Source of the DNA: Hetaerina americana
Lineage: Eukaryota; Arthropoda; Insecta; Odonata; Calopterygidae
NCBI GenBank assembly: GCA_022747635.1
Contig: JAKTNV010000020.1
Coordinates: forward strand, 1,114,001 to 1,178,000
Direction: 5' to 3'
Length of the DNA: 64,000 nucleotides
Under the pieces are notes generated by a model, which was not told where the DNA came from, searched no databases, and saw nothing but the letters and a program-made list of their open reading frames with translations. Of this stretch, positions 53,777 through 64,000 are shown one piece after another (the stretch's first letter is position 1; each line of letters starts with the position of its first letter). The position numbers and the translations under genes are program-made.

Positions 53777-54490
53777 TTCTTTCCACGGGTGGGCATGCGT
53801 ACTGCTTGATGGAGGGAGTTTCTTTGAACCAATTTTATCATGGAATTGCAAGATTCGCGATCGCGGGTCCCAGATTTAACGATATTGTTGTCCCAATCTA
53901 TACCAGGGAGGTTAAAGTCGCCACCAATTATGTTTATGCTGTTGTTATATTTACGTGTAAAATTGTAAATTTGATCGTTGAGGGTGTGAAGTGTTTTCAA
54001 ATCTGAGTCTGGAGGTCTGTAGAAAGAGCATAAATTTATGTTGGGTTGATTGGTCCGTATTAAGGTGCACCAAACACTTTCTATGTTATTATTTTCAAAT
54101 GAAACTTGCCTGCTTTCAAAATGACTTGTAACTGCCACGAAAACCCCTCCTCCGGGTCTTGTATCTCTATCGTGTCGGTAAACTTTGAAATCTATTGGGA
54201 AAATTTCTTGGTCATTTATGTCATTGCACAGCCAACTCTCTGTGCCTAATCCTATATCAGCGGAATGAGTTTGGATTATGTGTTCTAGATCCGCTGATTT
54301 GTTCTTGAGGCTTCTGCAATTTATAACAAGTATAGTTAAATTATTTTGATGTTGAATAACGTCCTTATTTGTGCCTGACTGTAGTTTAGGACGCCTTTGT
54401 GGGGAAGTGCGTGTCACATGTCTTTCTAAACCAATGCCAGTTTTGTCGGTGACTTTTATATTTTTATTAATAATATTATACGCGCTATCC
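53777..54490 (-). pseudogene. Host LINE-A1, 5' portion (APE endonuclease)
   Basis: The minus strand is open from about 54490: a GIGLERHVTRTSPQRRPK lead, then VINCRSLKNKSADLEHI, GLGTESWL, RPGGGVFVAV, INLCSFYRPPDSD, IIGGDFNLPGIDWD and MPTRGKNILDL. These are the ordered landmarks of an APE-type endonuclease, and no stop is visible. Removing the Penelope array would join ILDL to FLTNTPERI at 43656, so the endonuclease was intact when the array landed. This is the most complete LINE-A1 5' region in the window. The 5' end of the element beyond 54490 is not defined. Confidence 0.85.
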
Positions 54491-55080
54491 CCAGATGTTA
54501 CTGACCCACTAAGTGACCTGCCCTATATCCTAAAAAAGGCCTACAGTGGTCGAGTATCCTATCCGCTACCTTACTCGCCGCTTCCGCCGTGTAATGGACC
54601 CCAGATCGGTTAAGGGGAGTCCTGCAAGATCGGAGGGTTGGTCTCAGGTCGACGAAGGAGGCTCCTATGTCCGAGCAGAATCTCGATAGTCTCTGGTTTA
54701 TGCCTAACCTTCCTCTTCTTCGTGCGAAGGATTGAGTATTTAGAGCGTTGAAGCCTCATAAAGAAGAAATTTAATTTCTGAAATGTTTATTTGCGCAATC
54801 CATTCATTTTAAAACACAGACGTCGAGACTCCAGCAATCCTATTGGGTGAGAAAACCCGATTTTTCCCGAGAAAGAATATCGGAGAAAATACGCCATTAG
54901 AACGCTTCAATTCGCTTGAAATTGACCTAGAAAACTGCTGTGGTCGCCGATGCTGACAGTGCTGAAAATGTGAGTGGTCAAATGAATTATGCTCTGCCTT
55001 TAACCGAAGAAGGGAAGGAAGTCTCTAGCGCTTCATCTTTAGCTGCGTGTAGCTTATTTTAGTCTCGGTTTAACATTCAA
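54491..55080. other. Unassigned sequence
   Basis: May contain the LINE-A1 5' UTR near 54500-54620, but no boundary is visible. The rest is unrecognised. Confidence 0.4.
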
Positions 55081-55620
55081 TTAAAAACCCACAACTCCGT
55101 CCACCTTGTCTCTTCGTGAATCGGCGCCGATTACCTTGTTCATAGTCGAGGCGCTTACCCGCTTTGCGTCGCAATTTTTAACAATGCTTGCGGATTTTCT
55201 ATGAAACTTTGCAATTCCTTGATTGACTTTTTCTCCCATGCACCCCAGATACTTGACTTGCATTCCAAAATTGAATTAACTAAAGAGCAGTAAAATTTCT
55301 TTCTCCTTTACATTTCCATTGCTCTTTTCTGCAGCCAGTCTGATGAAACCTTGCTTCCCTAAGGGTGCCCGCCGTATTCTTCTAATGTGTGTTCCCCATA
55401 AAAGGTTTGATGTTAGTGTAACACCCCCACATTTCACTACTTCTGCAATGCTTAACTCTGTCCCATCTATATAATAATTTACGTTGCATTAATTCCTTTT
55501 TTATTATAAAATGTCCCACTCACGCACAAATATTTTCTTAAATTATTTTCCAGGCGCCATTTCTTACGCCACATCGATATCTGGTCGTAGCAGTCTGCCG
55601 GACCACGCAAGTCAACGTGT
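55081..55620 (-). pseudogene. LINE-A3 C-terminal RT region, decayed
   Basis: Near 55081-55263 the minus strand reads YLGCMGEKVNQGIAKFHRKS then ASIVKNCD, comparable to IWDPWEKxWQKELDKVxRKS and ARFVKNC of LINE-A2. Further upstream it matches the 16.3-16.6 kb fragment. It is distinct from A1 and A2 in sequence and too decayed for a frame. Confidence 0.5.
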
Positions 55621-56030
55621 TCTCTGAAAACAATCCAAGGTTGTTGCTGAAAACTTGCGTCATCAATGCATAGGGTTTGTGTTAAAAGCAATGAGACCGA
55701 ATACGGGTAAAATATTTATTGAATGCATCGCAATAAACCATTTGAATTCTTCTTACTTCTGCCGAGCTGTCCACGCTTGGAAGGCGCCCAAGAAGTCCTT
55801 CGAGCAGCGCGTCGAAGCCGCCCGCTTCCTTCGACCCCCGTCTGCCTTGGCCCCATGGAGGTGTCCTCTATGGGGTTTTGTCCAAGGGTCCAACTCAAAA
55901 CTCAACTCACGTCTCGTCACCGGTTATCTCATCGTTCAAAAACTCACTAGTCTGCATGAACGAGTCGCAAAATATCTTCGGAAACATGCTCACGGCGTTG
56001 CCTTCAGTCGCCTGTCCAGCCTCTAGGGAC
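55621..56030. other. Unassigned sequence
   Basis: A 123-residue frame (55655-56026, plus) is open, but its translation matches nothing I know and it lacks splice signals. It ends with CTAGGGAC, the left target duplication of the next element. Confidence 0.4.
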
Positions 56031-57850
56031 ATCTAAATCTACATCTACTTAATACTCCGCAAGCCGCCGCAAGGGCGTGTGGCGGGGGGTGATAGGACAC
56101 CACCCGTAGTTTAGAAAAGAAAAAGAAAAAAAAACCTCATGCAATAACCACAAAATCATATATAAAAAAAAACATGGCATACATTCATGCATGAACACTT
56201 ACAACCCACACACATGCAAACACAATAAAACTACCAACTAACATACACATGCACCTGAAAGTATACCTAAAATCTCTATAGTGTTTAATTTTGCTCCGAC
56301 TTGTAAATTCAACGTTTTTAATATTTCTAAAGTGACTTCGGTTTCTTGCTATTATGATTTCTGATTGTTCGGGGAAAGAATGAGTATTTGTACCTCTCTG
56401 TCCTGGAATCTATCTCCCTTAGTTTATCTTTGTGGTCTGATCTACCTTAGTAGTGTGGGGCCATTATAATTCCTTCAGTGTCATAGTTACACTCGTTTGT
56501 TCTGAACCTTTCTAAAAGTCTAAGCCTCGCTTGTTCTCTCCGCACTTCAAGTGGTTCCCAGCCTAAATCCCCTAAGAGACCTGTCACACTTGTGTTCTTA
56601 TCATAACAATTTTTAACGAATCTAGCGGATTTTCTCTGGACTTTATCTAATTCTTTTTGCCAAATTTTCTCCCACGGATCCCAAATACTTGCGGCATATT
56701 CCAAATGAGGTCAAACTAGAGCAAAATAACACCTCTCTTTAACTTTTTCATCACATTTTCCCCACCACCCGTTTTATGAAGCCCAGTTTCTTTAAAGCTG
56801 ATCCGCATATTGTCCTGATATGTGCTCCCCATGAAAAGCATGGTGTTAGAACAACCCCCAAATATTTAACTTGATTGGCCGTAGTCAGTAATGAACCCTC
56901 TATTTTGTAGTTTATATCCTGTTCCTCGCTTCCTTTGTTCCAAAATTTCAAAACTGCGCATTTATCTATATTAAGTGTTAATCCCCATTTATTGCACCAT
57001 TCCGAGATATTGTCTAAGTCTCTAGAGAGTAGCTCGCGATCTAGTTGGCTCCTTATTTCCCTGTATACCACCGTGTCGTCAGCAAATAACCTCAGGTTGC
57101 TACCAACGTGTGTGCTTACAGCAAGTCATTAATGTATATTAAGAACAGAAGAGGCCCTATTACACTTCCCTGGGGGACGCCCGTAGTTACGTCTCTATCC
57201 GTTGAGCACAACCCATCTATGACTAATATTTGTTTGCGGTTTGACAAGAAGTCTCTAATCCAATCAATTATTTTCTCGTTGATTCCATAGTATTTAAGTT
57301 TATGTAACAATTTATTGTGCGGGACTTTGTCGAAGGCTTTTTTGAGATCCAGGAATACTGCGTCGACTTGTGTATTGTTTTCTCCCGATCTAAGTATATC
57401 GTGAATGAAGAGACCAAGTTGTGTTTCGCAAGATCTGCTTTTCCTAAATCCGTGCTGGTTGTGGATTAGTATTTTCCTACTATCAAGAAATCTCATAATG
57501 TTAGTCACAATAATGTGTTCCAATATTTTACAAGAGATCAATGTTAAAGAAATGGGTCGGTAATTGGTTGGTTTATCCCTATCGCCGCCTTTATAGATGG
57601 GAGTTATATGGGCTAGCTTCCAGTCGCGAGGCACTGAGCCTTCTTCTATCGATTTTAGAAAAACAATATGTAAAAATGGGGCAATGTCGTCAGCTAATTC
57701 CTTTAATATTCTAGCAGGTATTTCTTCCGGACCAGGTGCCTTGTGTGCTTTGATACTACGGAGCAGATGTACTATTCCGTGCTTGGTCAGTGTAAGATCG
57801 CTCATGTGTTCCCCGGGTGGGTGTGGAGGATCGTGTGGGATCGGGACGAG
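56031..57850 (-). pseudogene. LINE-A2, 5'-truncated
   Basis: Antisense LINE-A2: tail and hairpin at 56036-56110, 3' UTR, then coding blocks 56447-56704 (SIWDPWEKIWQKELDKV), 56751-57071 (KYLGVVLTPCFSWGAHIR) and 57116-57805. The last has motif A VDAVFLDLKKAFDKVPH and VPQGSVIGPLLF. A frameshift near 57110 separates PQG from the FADD box, and a stop near 56712 truncates the C-terminus. CTAGGGAC occurs on both sides (56023-56030 and 57851-57858) as an 8-bp target duplication. About 18 nt before the right copy are non-LINE filler. Confidence 0.85.
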
Positions 57851-57858
57851 CTAGGGAC

Positions 57859-58400
57859 CGAGTTATCTCATGTGCAAATAAATCCTCGGTAGTGATGGTG
57901 TGCACCGTCATTTTATTGATTCCTTTGTGATCAATCTGCGATCTTTCGAACACTTAACTGCCGCCCTGAGTTCAACACGTCACGCACGCGTCGAACGATG
58001 TCCTTGTGCTCGTGGTTTGGGCGTCCTGTTCGCCGTCTTCCACATCCTCTCCATCGTTTTCGAAGTACTCGCGCTCAAAACGACAGATTTCGATCGGCTT
58101 TCACTTCCGGAAACTTGCTGGATATTGGTGTGGTGCGGTTCGATGGAACGTTGCGTTTTGGGCTTCGACCGAGTGTGTAGACAGAGGTCCGCCAGCACGA
58201 CAATTCGAGGGTCGCGGGTGGCTTACGCACGCTGGGTGCGTTTTGGAGCTAACTTCCCCTCCATTTAACCCGCCTGCAGCGAGCGCGTGGCGACACACGT
58301 ATTCGCGTCGGAAAAAAATAAGTATCAGTGCGTTTATACGAGGCCCGTGCATCGAGAATGAGAGGGCTCTCTTAAACACCTTCCTGTGGCACTCCTTATT
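57859..58400. other. Unassigned sequence, moderately GC-rich
   Basis: Overlapping open frames on both strands (57900-58461) give no recognisable domain. Confidence 0.4.
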
Positions 58401-58875
58401 ACGTCTTCTCTCTAATGAACTCAATTCATCGACGACTACTATTTGTTTACGGTTAGATTAGAAGCTCCTAATCCAGCTTGCCGCTTTCTCGCTAATACCT
58501 TTACTTCTAATTTGTGTATGTATTCTTCGCGAGGAACCATTTCTAAGGATTTCTTGGAATCTAAAAACAACAGAATCAACTTAATCTTTCCTTTTTAAAG
58601 TCAGATTACAAGGAATGAAAAGACAATTTTTAAAACCTTATTGACTTTTTCTATACTCGTTCTATTCTAAGATTTTGTAAGATATCGTTGCTAAAGACAT
58701 TGGTTTGTAATTCTTGGATTAGCCTCCACTCCAGGCTTTGTAAAGGGGGCTAATGTGAACTAGTTTCCTGTCCCGAGGCATTGAACGTTCTACTAAAAAT
58801 CTAGTTTTTTGAATAATTTACCATACCTTTTTAAATTTAACCGTTTCAGGTTTAACTTTGTGGAATTCCCTCATG
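58401..58875 (-). pseudogene. Old LINE-A-like RT fragment
   Basis: The antisense stretch near 58420-58600 corresponds to the LINE-A2 region around VIDGLCST, NRKQ, WIRDFL and the FLDxxKxF block. Near 58690-58800 it corresponds to SLTxxSCKILE and SVPRDxKL. It is heavily mutated and continues after the fold-back element at 59047. Confidence 0.5.
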
Positions 58876-59046
58876 ATGAGGGTAAAAAATAACAGACGCT
58901 TGACACTTCCACTCACTTCTAATGTCCTACGACCATGGTTTCGATGCCGCGCATCAACATCGGGTGAGAGGATGGTGCGCAGCATCGGAGCCATGGTCAT
59001 TAGAAGTGAGTGGAAGTGTAAAGCGTCTGTTATTTTTTACCCTCAT
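58876..59046. mobile_element. Fold-back element F4 inserted in an old LINE
   Basis: 171 bp: the left arm (atgagggtaaaaaataacag, then acgctt, acacttccactcacttctaatg) is an almost perfect inverted copy of the right arm (cattagaagtgagtggaagtgt..aagcgtctgttattttttaccctcat). The inner part (gaccatggtttcgatgccgc / gcagcatcggagccatggtc) also pairs. It has no coding capacity, and sequence on both sides belongs to the same LINE. Confidence 0.8.
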
Positions 59047-59400
59047 TACTATACCTTAGCTATGCTCCTTTGATATTCTAGCGGGGATGTCCGTATTTCG
59101 GATTTGGGGCTCTGTTTGTCGTATATTTCGGAATTTTTAATCTGGGATAAAATATGTCGCTGGTGAGCTCTTCAGGAGTGAACATGGCTTAGTTTTGTGC
59201 CCCACCATTTTAGTTGCATGCGATATGTAAGAAAGTATTTAGGATATTGGCCCATTCTACGCTGTCTCTGACTGTTGCCGCTTTCTGCCGATTACGAATA
59301 TACATTTGGAAATTAACCTTGATTTTTCATAATATATAACAATCATTTTGGGTTATCTTTTCAGTATTTTCAGAAACCTTCCTTCAAAAGCTTTTTGTCT
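59047..59400 (-). pseudogene. Old LINE-A-like fragment, continuation
   Basis: Begins with ttctagcggggatgtccg, equivalent to the IPARIL codons of LINE-A read antisense, consistent with continuation of 58401-58875. It becomes unreadable after 59300. Confidence 0.4.
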
Positions 59401-59720
59401 CTGAGGAACTGTTGCACAAACTAAGGTAAAATGTTATTGAAGAGAACGTGGCTTAGTGAATTAGGGAGTTCTTAGCTAACCCAAAACAAAGTATGGTCGT
59501 CGAGGGGTTGGGTTCATTATAGGCCGACGTGATTTCAGGAGTGCCGTAGGGAAGTGTTATAGGACTCTTCTGTCTATACATTAACGACCCCAGCTCCCTC
59601 GTTGGCAGCAATCTTGGATTATTTGAAGGAGACGAAGTGATTTACGGAGAAATAAGTACACCGGCAGATTGCTTACAACTCTTACGATTTAGACCAGTGG
59701 TGGTGTAAAGAATGGGGTTT
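59401..59720 (+). pseudogene. Old LINE-A2-like RT fragment, sense
   Basis: Plus-strand blocks: gaactgttgcacaaactaag (KLLHKL), a region equal to DFLxNxKQ..V..G.GS, VP.GSVIGLFCLYINDPSS near 59545-59600, then LGLFEGDEVIYGEI, the FADD box changed to FEGD. The catalytic motif is destroyed. Confidence 0.55.
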
Positions 59721-60400
59721 ATTCCAAGAAACTGCGGGAGATGCTGCAGAAGTAACTTTTTGACGGAATCATCCGCTAGTATGCATTACAATATAACAAT
59801 TTCATCGACAAATTACAGCAATAATATTTTCCTATGGTTATGCTGGAGAGGAGAGGATAGTGAAAGAGTTCCGATCCAAGATCGACGGCGGAGTGGCTTC
59901 TCCGACGGGGAAAGAGGGTGCTCGGGGTGGGAATACGAAAGCCCGGCACGCAAATGGGGCTGCACGGGTTCGTCGGAATACGGTTGAGCAATCGTTGATC
60001 TACCACTATCCATGTCCTATCTTCCAATGAAGGAGTATCTCCCCTGCGTAGATGGGAAGATTGGAGTGTCTTTTCTTGGAGTGAGGGAAAGGTTACACTG
60101 CGGCGGGGATTGAAAGCCCCGTCCAGAGGGGCTGTCGGATGAGAGCACCATGGTATTAGCAGCCCCTACCCTACTCCGATTCCGCTGCCTATGCATGGTT
60201 TTCAGCGTAAGGGAGAGAATCATAGCAATGGGTAGCTCTAATTTCCGGCGTATAGTGCCTCCTGTAATACCAAAGGTCCTATGGTATGGAGATGTTTGCT
60301 TGGGGTCCTCGTGATATACATATCGTATACCAGAGAGGTAGATACCCCAAGTGACGCAGGTGGCTTCACGGGGCGTGTACGTGTGCGAATGTAGGAATTA
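59721..60400. other. Unassigned sequence
   Basis: Mixed GC content. Short frames on both strands have no recognisable domain. It may be 5' sequence of the LINE remnant that follows. Confidence 0.4.
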
Positions 60401-61000
60401 ACGGCACCACGCTCCGCGGATTCGAGGAAATTCTGCGATATTTCGAGGAACTGAATTCGGAGGTGAAGCGGGTCGGGTCGGGGTTAAAAGTCCCTTTAAA
60501 TTTAGGCATTTTCTCAAGTGTCCTGGGATTTGACCGAGGTGGTATGCTTTGGAGTCGGATTGAAGGGGTGAATAATAGATTGGGACATTTTTGTCGGGGA
60601 ATTGGAGTGGAATTCATAGACTTGCGGCCTGTCCTGGCATTGTGTCGGGAGCCTTTTGATCGTTTGGGAGTACTTGATACGATTGAGGCATCGCAGAAGG
60701 TAGCGACTGGGATTCGGGAACATAGCGGGAAAGTTTAGCATATTTGGTTGGTCAGAGATTAGGTCAACTTGTGGGAATGAAATTATCAAACATTACGATG
60801 GGGATTCACATAATATGTGATTGGGACAATAATCACGGCACATGCTATGAAAGATTAGACTTAGCATACGAGAATGGGCAGACAAAAATAATTCCTACTG
60901 TAAGTAGTATCAGAATGGGAAATTGCATTGAATTGACGAAGAATAGAGCTATATTATAAGTGCTAAAAATCTGCAGAAGTTTGAGAAAAAAGTAGCCGAA
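60401..61000 (+). pseudogene. LINE ORF1 remnant with SGNH-esterase-like segment
   Basis: The frame 60463-60738 reads ...MLWSRIEGVNNRLGHFCRGI then GVEFIDLRPVLALCREPFDR and LGVLDTIEASQKVATGI. The pattern (NxxLxxxCxxxGxxFIDL..., then a D..G.H.....G block) is that of the C-terminal half of SGNH/GDSL esterases, which occur in ORF1 of some CR1 and L2 LINEs. The catalytic His expected after DR.GV is not present (GVLDT), and the upstream catalytic Ser block is not visible. The endonuclease-like scrap downstream supports a LINE origin. Confidence 0.4.
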
Positions 61001-61372
61001 TTTAACCGTGCGATGAGAAGTACCGAAGCCGATATAATTGAAGGAATTGAGAGCTGATTATCGCAAAACATTGAAGACGAGGAGATAATTCCAAAAGGCT
61101 GTTAGTCTGTCCCTAATAGAAAGCGTTTCTTTCGGGAGTGAAGATTATAAGAAAGAATGAAGCATTGCAGAAGGGAATGCTCCACAAACAACACGAGGAG
61201 CGTTTAACGTAGTTGCTGAATCAGAGCGTAGGTCTTCTTCTGGGCATTTTCATATTAATAAAAATTGCTTTAATGCATTCAGATTTGGTACTAAAAGCTT
61301 TAGGAAAGAATATAATTCCTGCATTCGTATAATAATAACGCAGTTTCACTCCCGTTTATCATAAAAAAATGT
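61001..61372. other. Probable LINE ORF1/ORF2 linker, unreadable
   Basis: Lies between the esterase-like and endonuclease-like remnants. No motif is visible. Confidence 0.3.
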
Positions 61373-61640
61373 GTTAGAAAGTATAAATATTATCGTAGCC
61401 GAAGTATAAAAAATAAAGATCGGGTATAGAACACATCTCTGAACGCACAATTGCAGACATCGTCCCAATTACTGAAATTTGACTCACAGAAGATAGAGCT
61501 AACAAATAAGAGCTTCCGCAAGGTTTCATCATCTTCAGAGAAAACAATCCTTTTCGACTACTTCGTGGAGAGATTGCAGCTAACGACGACGACAACGCAA
61601 GTGAAGGTTTTTAGGTTTATGTCAAGGATTACAATCATTT
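61373..61640 (+). pseudogene. LINE endonuclease N-terminal scrap
   Basis: Near 61440-61560 a plus frame reads IADIVPITEI.LTEDRANK, comparable to NADVVIGTKSWLTGDKANNK of LINE-A2, with the W codon changed to a stop. It probably belongs to the same old element as 60401-61000. Confidence 0.45.
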
Positions 61641-62040
61641 AAAAGATATTTATACGTTCAATTTATAAGCCACTGGATTCCCACGTAAGTATTCACTCAA
61701 AACTCAAGAGCCAAATTTGCAACCTTCTCACCAAATATAGCGAGGGCATATTTGCGATCATATGCGAATTTATTTTGCCGAAAATGCTTGGAACAGTTAT
61801 TGTACTGGCAAAAATGGCAAAAGTCATGATTCCTCTCAAAAACGTTTGAATTTTTTGGATTCATTGGCCAAACCTTCTGTAGAATAAGTTGTTAAAACTT
61901 TGACACGATGTAGTAGCACACTAGAAGCACTGGCGACCAATAACCCGTAGGTTATTGCAAACGTGGTCAAAGCTGAGGGCATTAGCGATCACAAATTTCG
62001 CCTTCCTACTTCTCAAATTGCACGTTATTGGATACATTTC
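61641..62040. other. Unassigned sequence
   Basis: No recognisable gene or repeat. Confidence 0.45.
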
Positions 62041-62263
62041 TGACTGCATCCTAATGTGCCATTATTTGTTAGATGATAGCATATGTATTTGCATGAGTGT
62101 AAATTTAAGGATTTTTGCATGAAAGTATGTGCCACTGTGGATAATGTTTTGCATGTATGTATTAATTTTGCATGCGGTTGTGTTTTTTTTACGGGTGGTG
62201 ACCTAACAGCCCCCGCCACACGCTCTTGCGGCGTCTTGTGGGGTATTATGTGGATGTAGATGA
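62041..62263 (+). mobile_element. 5'-truncated LINE-A1-type 3' end
   Basis: UTR with tgcatgagtgtaaatttaag and gcatgcggttgtg, then acgggtggtgacctaacagc, a hairpin with a few mismatches, and a tatgtggatgtagatg tail. Confidence 0.7.
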
Positions 62264-63000
62264 AAGTTGTATTATGAAAATTGAAAACTGAAATGGCATA
62301 AATGAAAAAAAGGGAAGCGTTAAGTGTTTTTATTAAAATAAGAACCTTTAATGAGAAGTCAGAACCGGGGCTGCGAACAGCCATGCGGGGAACAAAGCAG
62401 AGTGGGGATATAGGGCAGTGCTTTGATTAGACGAGCGCGTGTGGCAGGAACAAGAATTTCATTCCAAACGAATCGCCGGGGTGAAATGAGAGGGATTAAA
62501 ACTCCCAGCGGCTGTTGCTTCAGTACCCATTCTTCATTTTCAGCCTTAGAAATTCAAACCTAGCGACATGAAGAAATCGAATTAAATTGAATGCGATTGT
62601 CTGATGCATAGTTTAAGCGCAACAAATGTTGCGAGATGCGCTTGGACATGTAGATGCACGGGAGGTGTAAGCGCACTTGAGATTTTCTGTATGAGTTTTC
62701 AAGTATTCCAATAAGAGTATGGACTGTGGTTTTGTGTGTAAGGCTTTTGCCCAAATACCCCCATCCCCGCCGCAAACCCTTGGGGCCTCTTACATGGTAT
62801 TGCGCTGCTGTGCTGTAGGTATTAGGTGAGTATTGGAGAAATGTGACTGGAAAGTGAAAGAGCAGTATATTTTTTCGCTAGGTGGGCCTCATTTATACTC
62901 AAAATAGATGGAATGGACATGCAGTTGAATTGATTTACTAATCGGTGTAGATGAGCTAGTTTGTAAAACGTTGTCATGATAGACTTCGTAGCGTAATAAA
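62264..63000. other. Unassigned sequence
   Basis: No recognisable gene or repeat. A short stretch near 62730-62800 (cccccatccccgccgcaaac) may be a very old hairpin tail. Confidence 0.4.
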
Positions 63001-63943
63001 ATTATTTGAGGATCTAGGTTGGAAATCACTCACGGAGTCAAGGTTAAATAGTAAATTAAATCGCTTGCAAAAATGATTGTCGGCAGAAGCGACTCCAAGG
63101 TCAAGGGACGTAGTTACCACGGTTTGTTAAGGCCTCCGTTAGAATATGGGTCTAGTGTATGGGATCCGACTGGAAAAAGCCTCGTTCGGGAAATTGAGAA
63201 GGTTAAAGGCCGGGCAGCCCGTTTCGTTAAAAACTCGTGCGACCAAATGAAACGAAAAGTGTTACTGAAATGTTTATGGAGGTGGGTTGGGAATCATTGG
63301 AAGAAAAACAATTCAATGCTGGGTTGAACTCACTAAATAAATACAGATCCGAATGTTTCAGCTCCAAGGTCTCGCAAATTATTCGCACTCCAACATACAT
63401 TGGTCACTTGGATCATGTAATGTTTTCACTTTCACCAACCTCGTGTGATTTGTTGTCAAAACCCTTTCTTTCCGCATGACCGCATTAGAATGCCATTAAA
63501 TAATGTAGTGCTGTTAACAGTATTGCTTGATCTGCTTTGTGAGTTTTTAAGTTTCCCTTTCCATTTCTCATCTATCTCTGTGGGGGGAGGGACCCTCCCG
63601 CTGCCTGAAGCGCTGGGTCACATTCCCTACCTGTGTCCTTGGGGGAGGAGACCATTATATGAGGCATGTCCATGTGGTTGTGGAGTTTCCCCTTCTCACT
63701 TTTCAATTTCTAGCTTGCATGTTATTGGATACAATTTTAACACCATTCTAAGGTGCAATTGTTTGCTAGTTGATAGTCTATGCATTTGCATGCGTGTAGG
63801 TTGAAAGGATGTCCCACTGTGGGTATAGGTTTGCATGAACGTGCTGATTTTGCATGTGGCTTTGTTCTCTTTTACAAGTGGTGACCTAACACCCCCCGCC
63901 ACACGCCCTTGCCGCGGTTTGGGGGGTATTATTTAGATGTAGA
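63001..63943 (+). pseudogene. LINE-A1-like C-terminus and 3' UTR, divergent
   Basis: Frames 63073-63327 and 63237-63479 carry IVGRSDSKVKGRSYHGLLRP, SSVWDPTGKSLVREIEKV, ARFVKNSC, VTEMFMEVGWESLEE and QIIRTPTYIGHLDH, matching LINE-A1 through one frameshift. The final FFPRTIRDSN part is missing (jump near 63420). The 3' UTR and a mutated hairpin with an atttagatgtag tail close the element. It is more diverged than the 15-, 27- and 42-kb copies, so it represents an older subfamily. Confidence 0.75.
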
Positions 63944-64000
63944 AATCGGAAGGATGTCTCTTTTGTAGCGATATTGAAAATGTATTATTATTAACCCCAT

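Noticed and set aside
43702..54000. Repeated short frames antisense to the Penelope ORF (61, 66, 71, 75, 81, 92 and 141 residues)
   Set aside because: They are shadows of the RT/endonuclease coding strand, repeated once per unit.
55655..56026. 123-residue open frame as a gene
   Set aside because: No recognisable domain, an overlapping antisense frame, no splice or promoter context.

Overview
The window looks like repeat-rich, non-genic eukaryotic nuclear DNA, most likely from an arthropod and probably an insect. This rests on the kinds of element present (CR1/L2-like and RTE-like LINEs, an EN+ Penelope-like element, mariner, Helitron, fold-back MITEs); nothing fixes the species. There are no bacterial-style operons, rRNA genes or CRISPR arrays. 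The family names used here are mine. LINE-A1, A2 and A3 are CR1/L2-like: APE endonuclease, RT, and a GC-rich terminal hairpin followed by (TAGATG)n. LINE-B is an RTE-like group that ends in AACCGGTAGATTACCT plus (AAT)n or (AT)n.

Layout. 1-12.4 kb: decayed LINE-B and LINE-A2 pieces, a CpG-dense GC island (1.38-2.78 kb), a tRNA-Gly-like fragment, a small MITE, and long stretches I cannot identify. 12.45-19.1 kb: a rearranged LINE-A1, LINE-A3 and LINE-B scraps, a fold-back element, and stacked LINE 3' ends that include an 85-bp insertion carrying only the terminal hairpin. 19.7-24.1 kb: LINE-B, a possible second Penelope lineage, a GC-rich candidate first coding exon with a splice donor (21693-22041), hairpins and a fold-back, then decayed mariner and Helitron helicase. 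24.1-31.3 kb: (TA)n tracts and LINE-B copies, one split by a LINE-A1 with 6-bp target-site duplications (TSDs). 31.3-38.7 kb: a 93-bp solo Penelope 3' end, a nearly intact LINE-A2 (EN+RT with three in-frame stops), and nested LINE-A1/A2 debris.

39.5-54.5 kb is the centrepiece. A full-length antisense LINE-A1 carries a nested sense LINE-A1 3' half. Its endonuclease coding region is also split by a 10.1-kb array of five nearly identical Penelope-like units (<P1 <P2 <P3 | P4> P5>), flanked by a 14-bp TSD. Unit P5 encodes an intact 817-aa RT + GIY-YIG protein. Each unit has a hammerhead-ribozyme-like motif that overlaps the ORF stop codon.

54.5-64 kb: LINE-A3, an 8-bp-TSD LINE-A2, a 171-bp fold-back inside an old LINE, a LINE ORF1 remnant with an SGNH-esterase-like segment, and LINE-A1 3' ends.

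How the parts relate: LINE families A1 and A2 share one 3' terminal hairpin that is probably read by their RTs. The Penelope units look recently active, because copies are almost identical and P5 is open. The rest is a graveyard of older insertions. No complete host gene can be supported.
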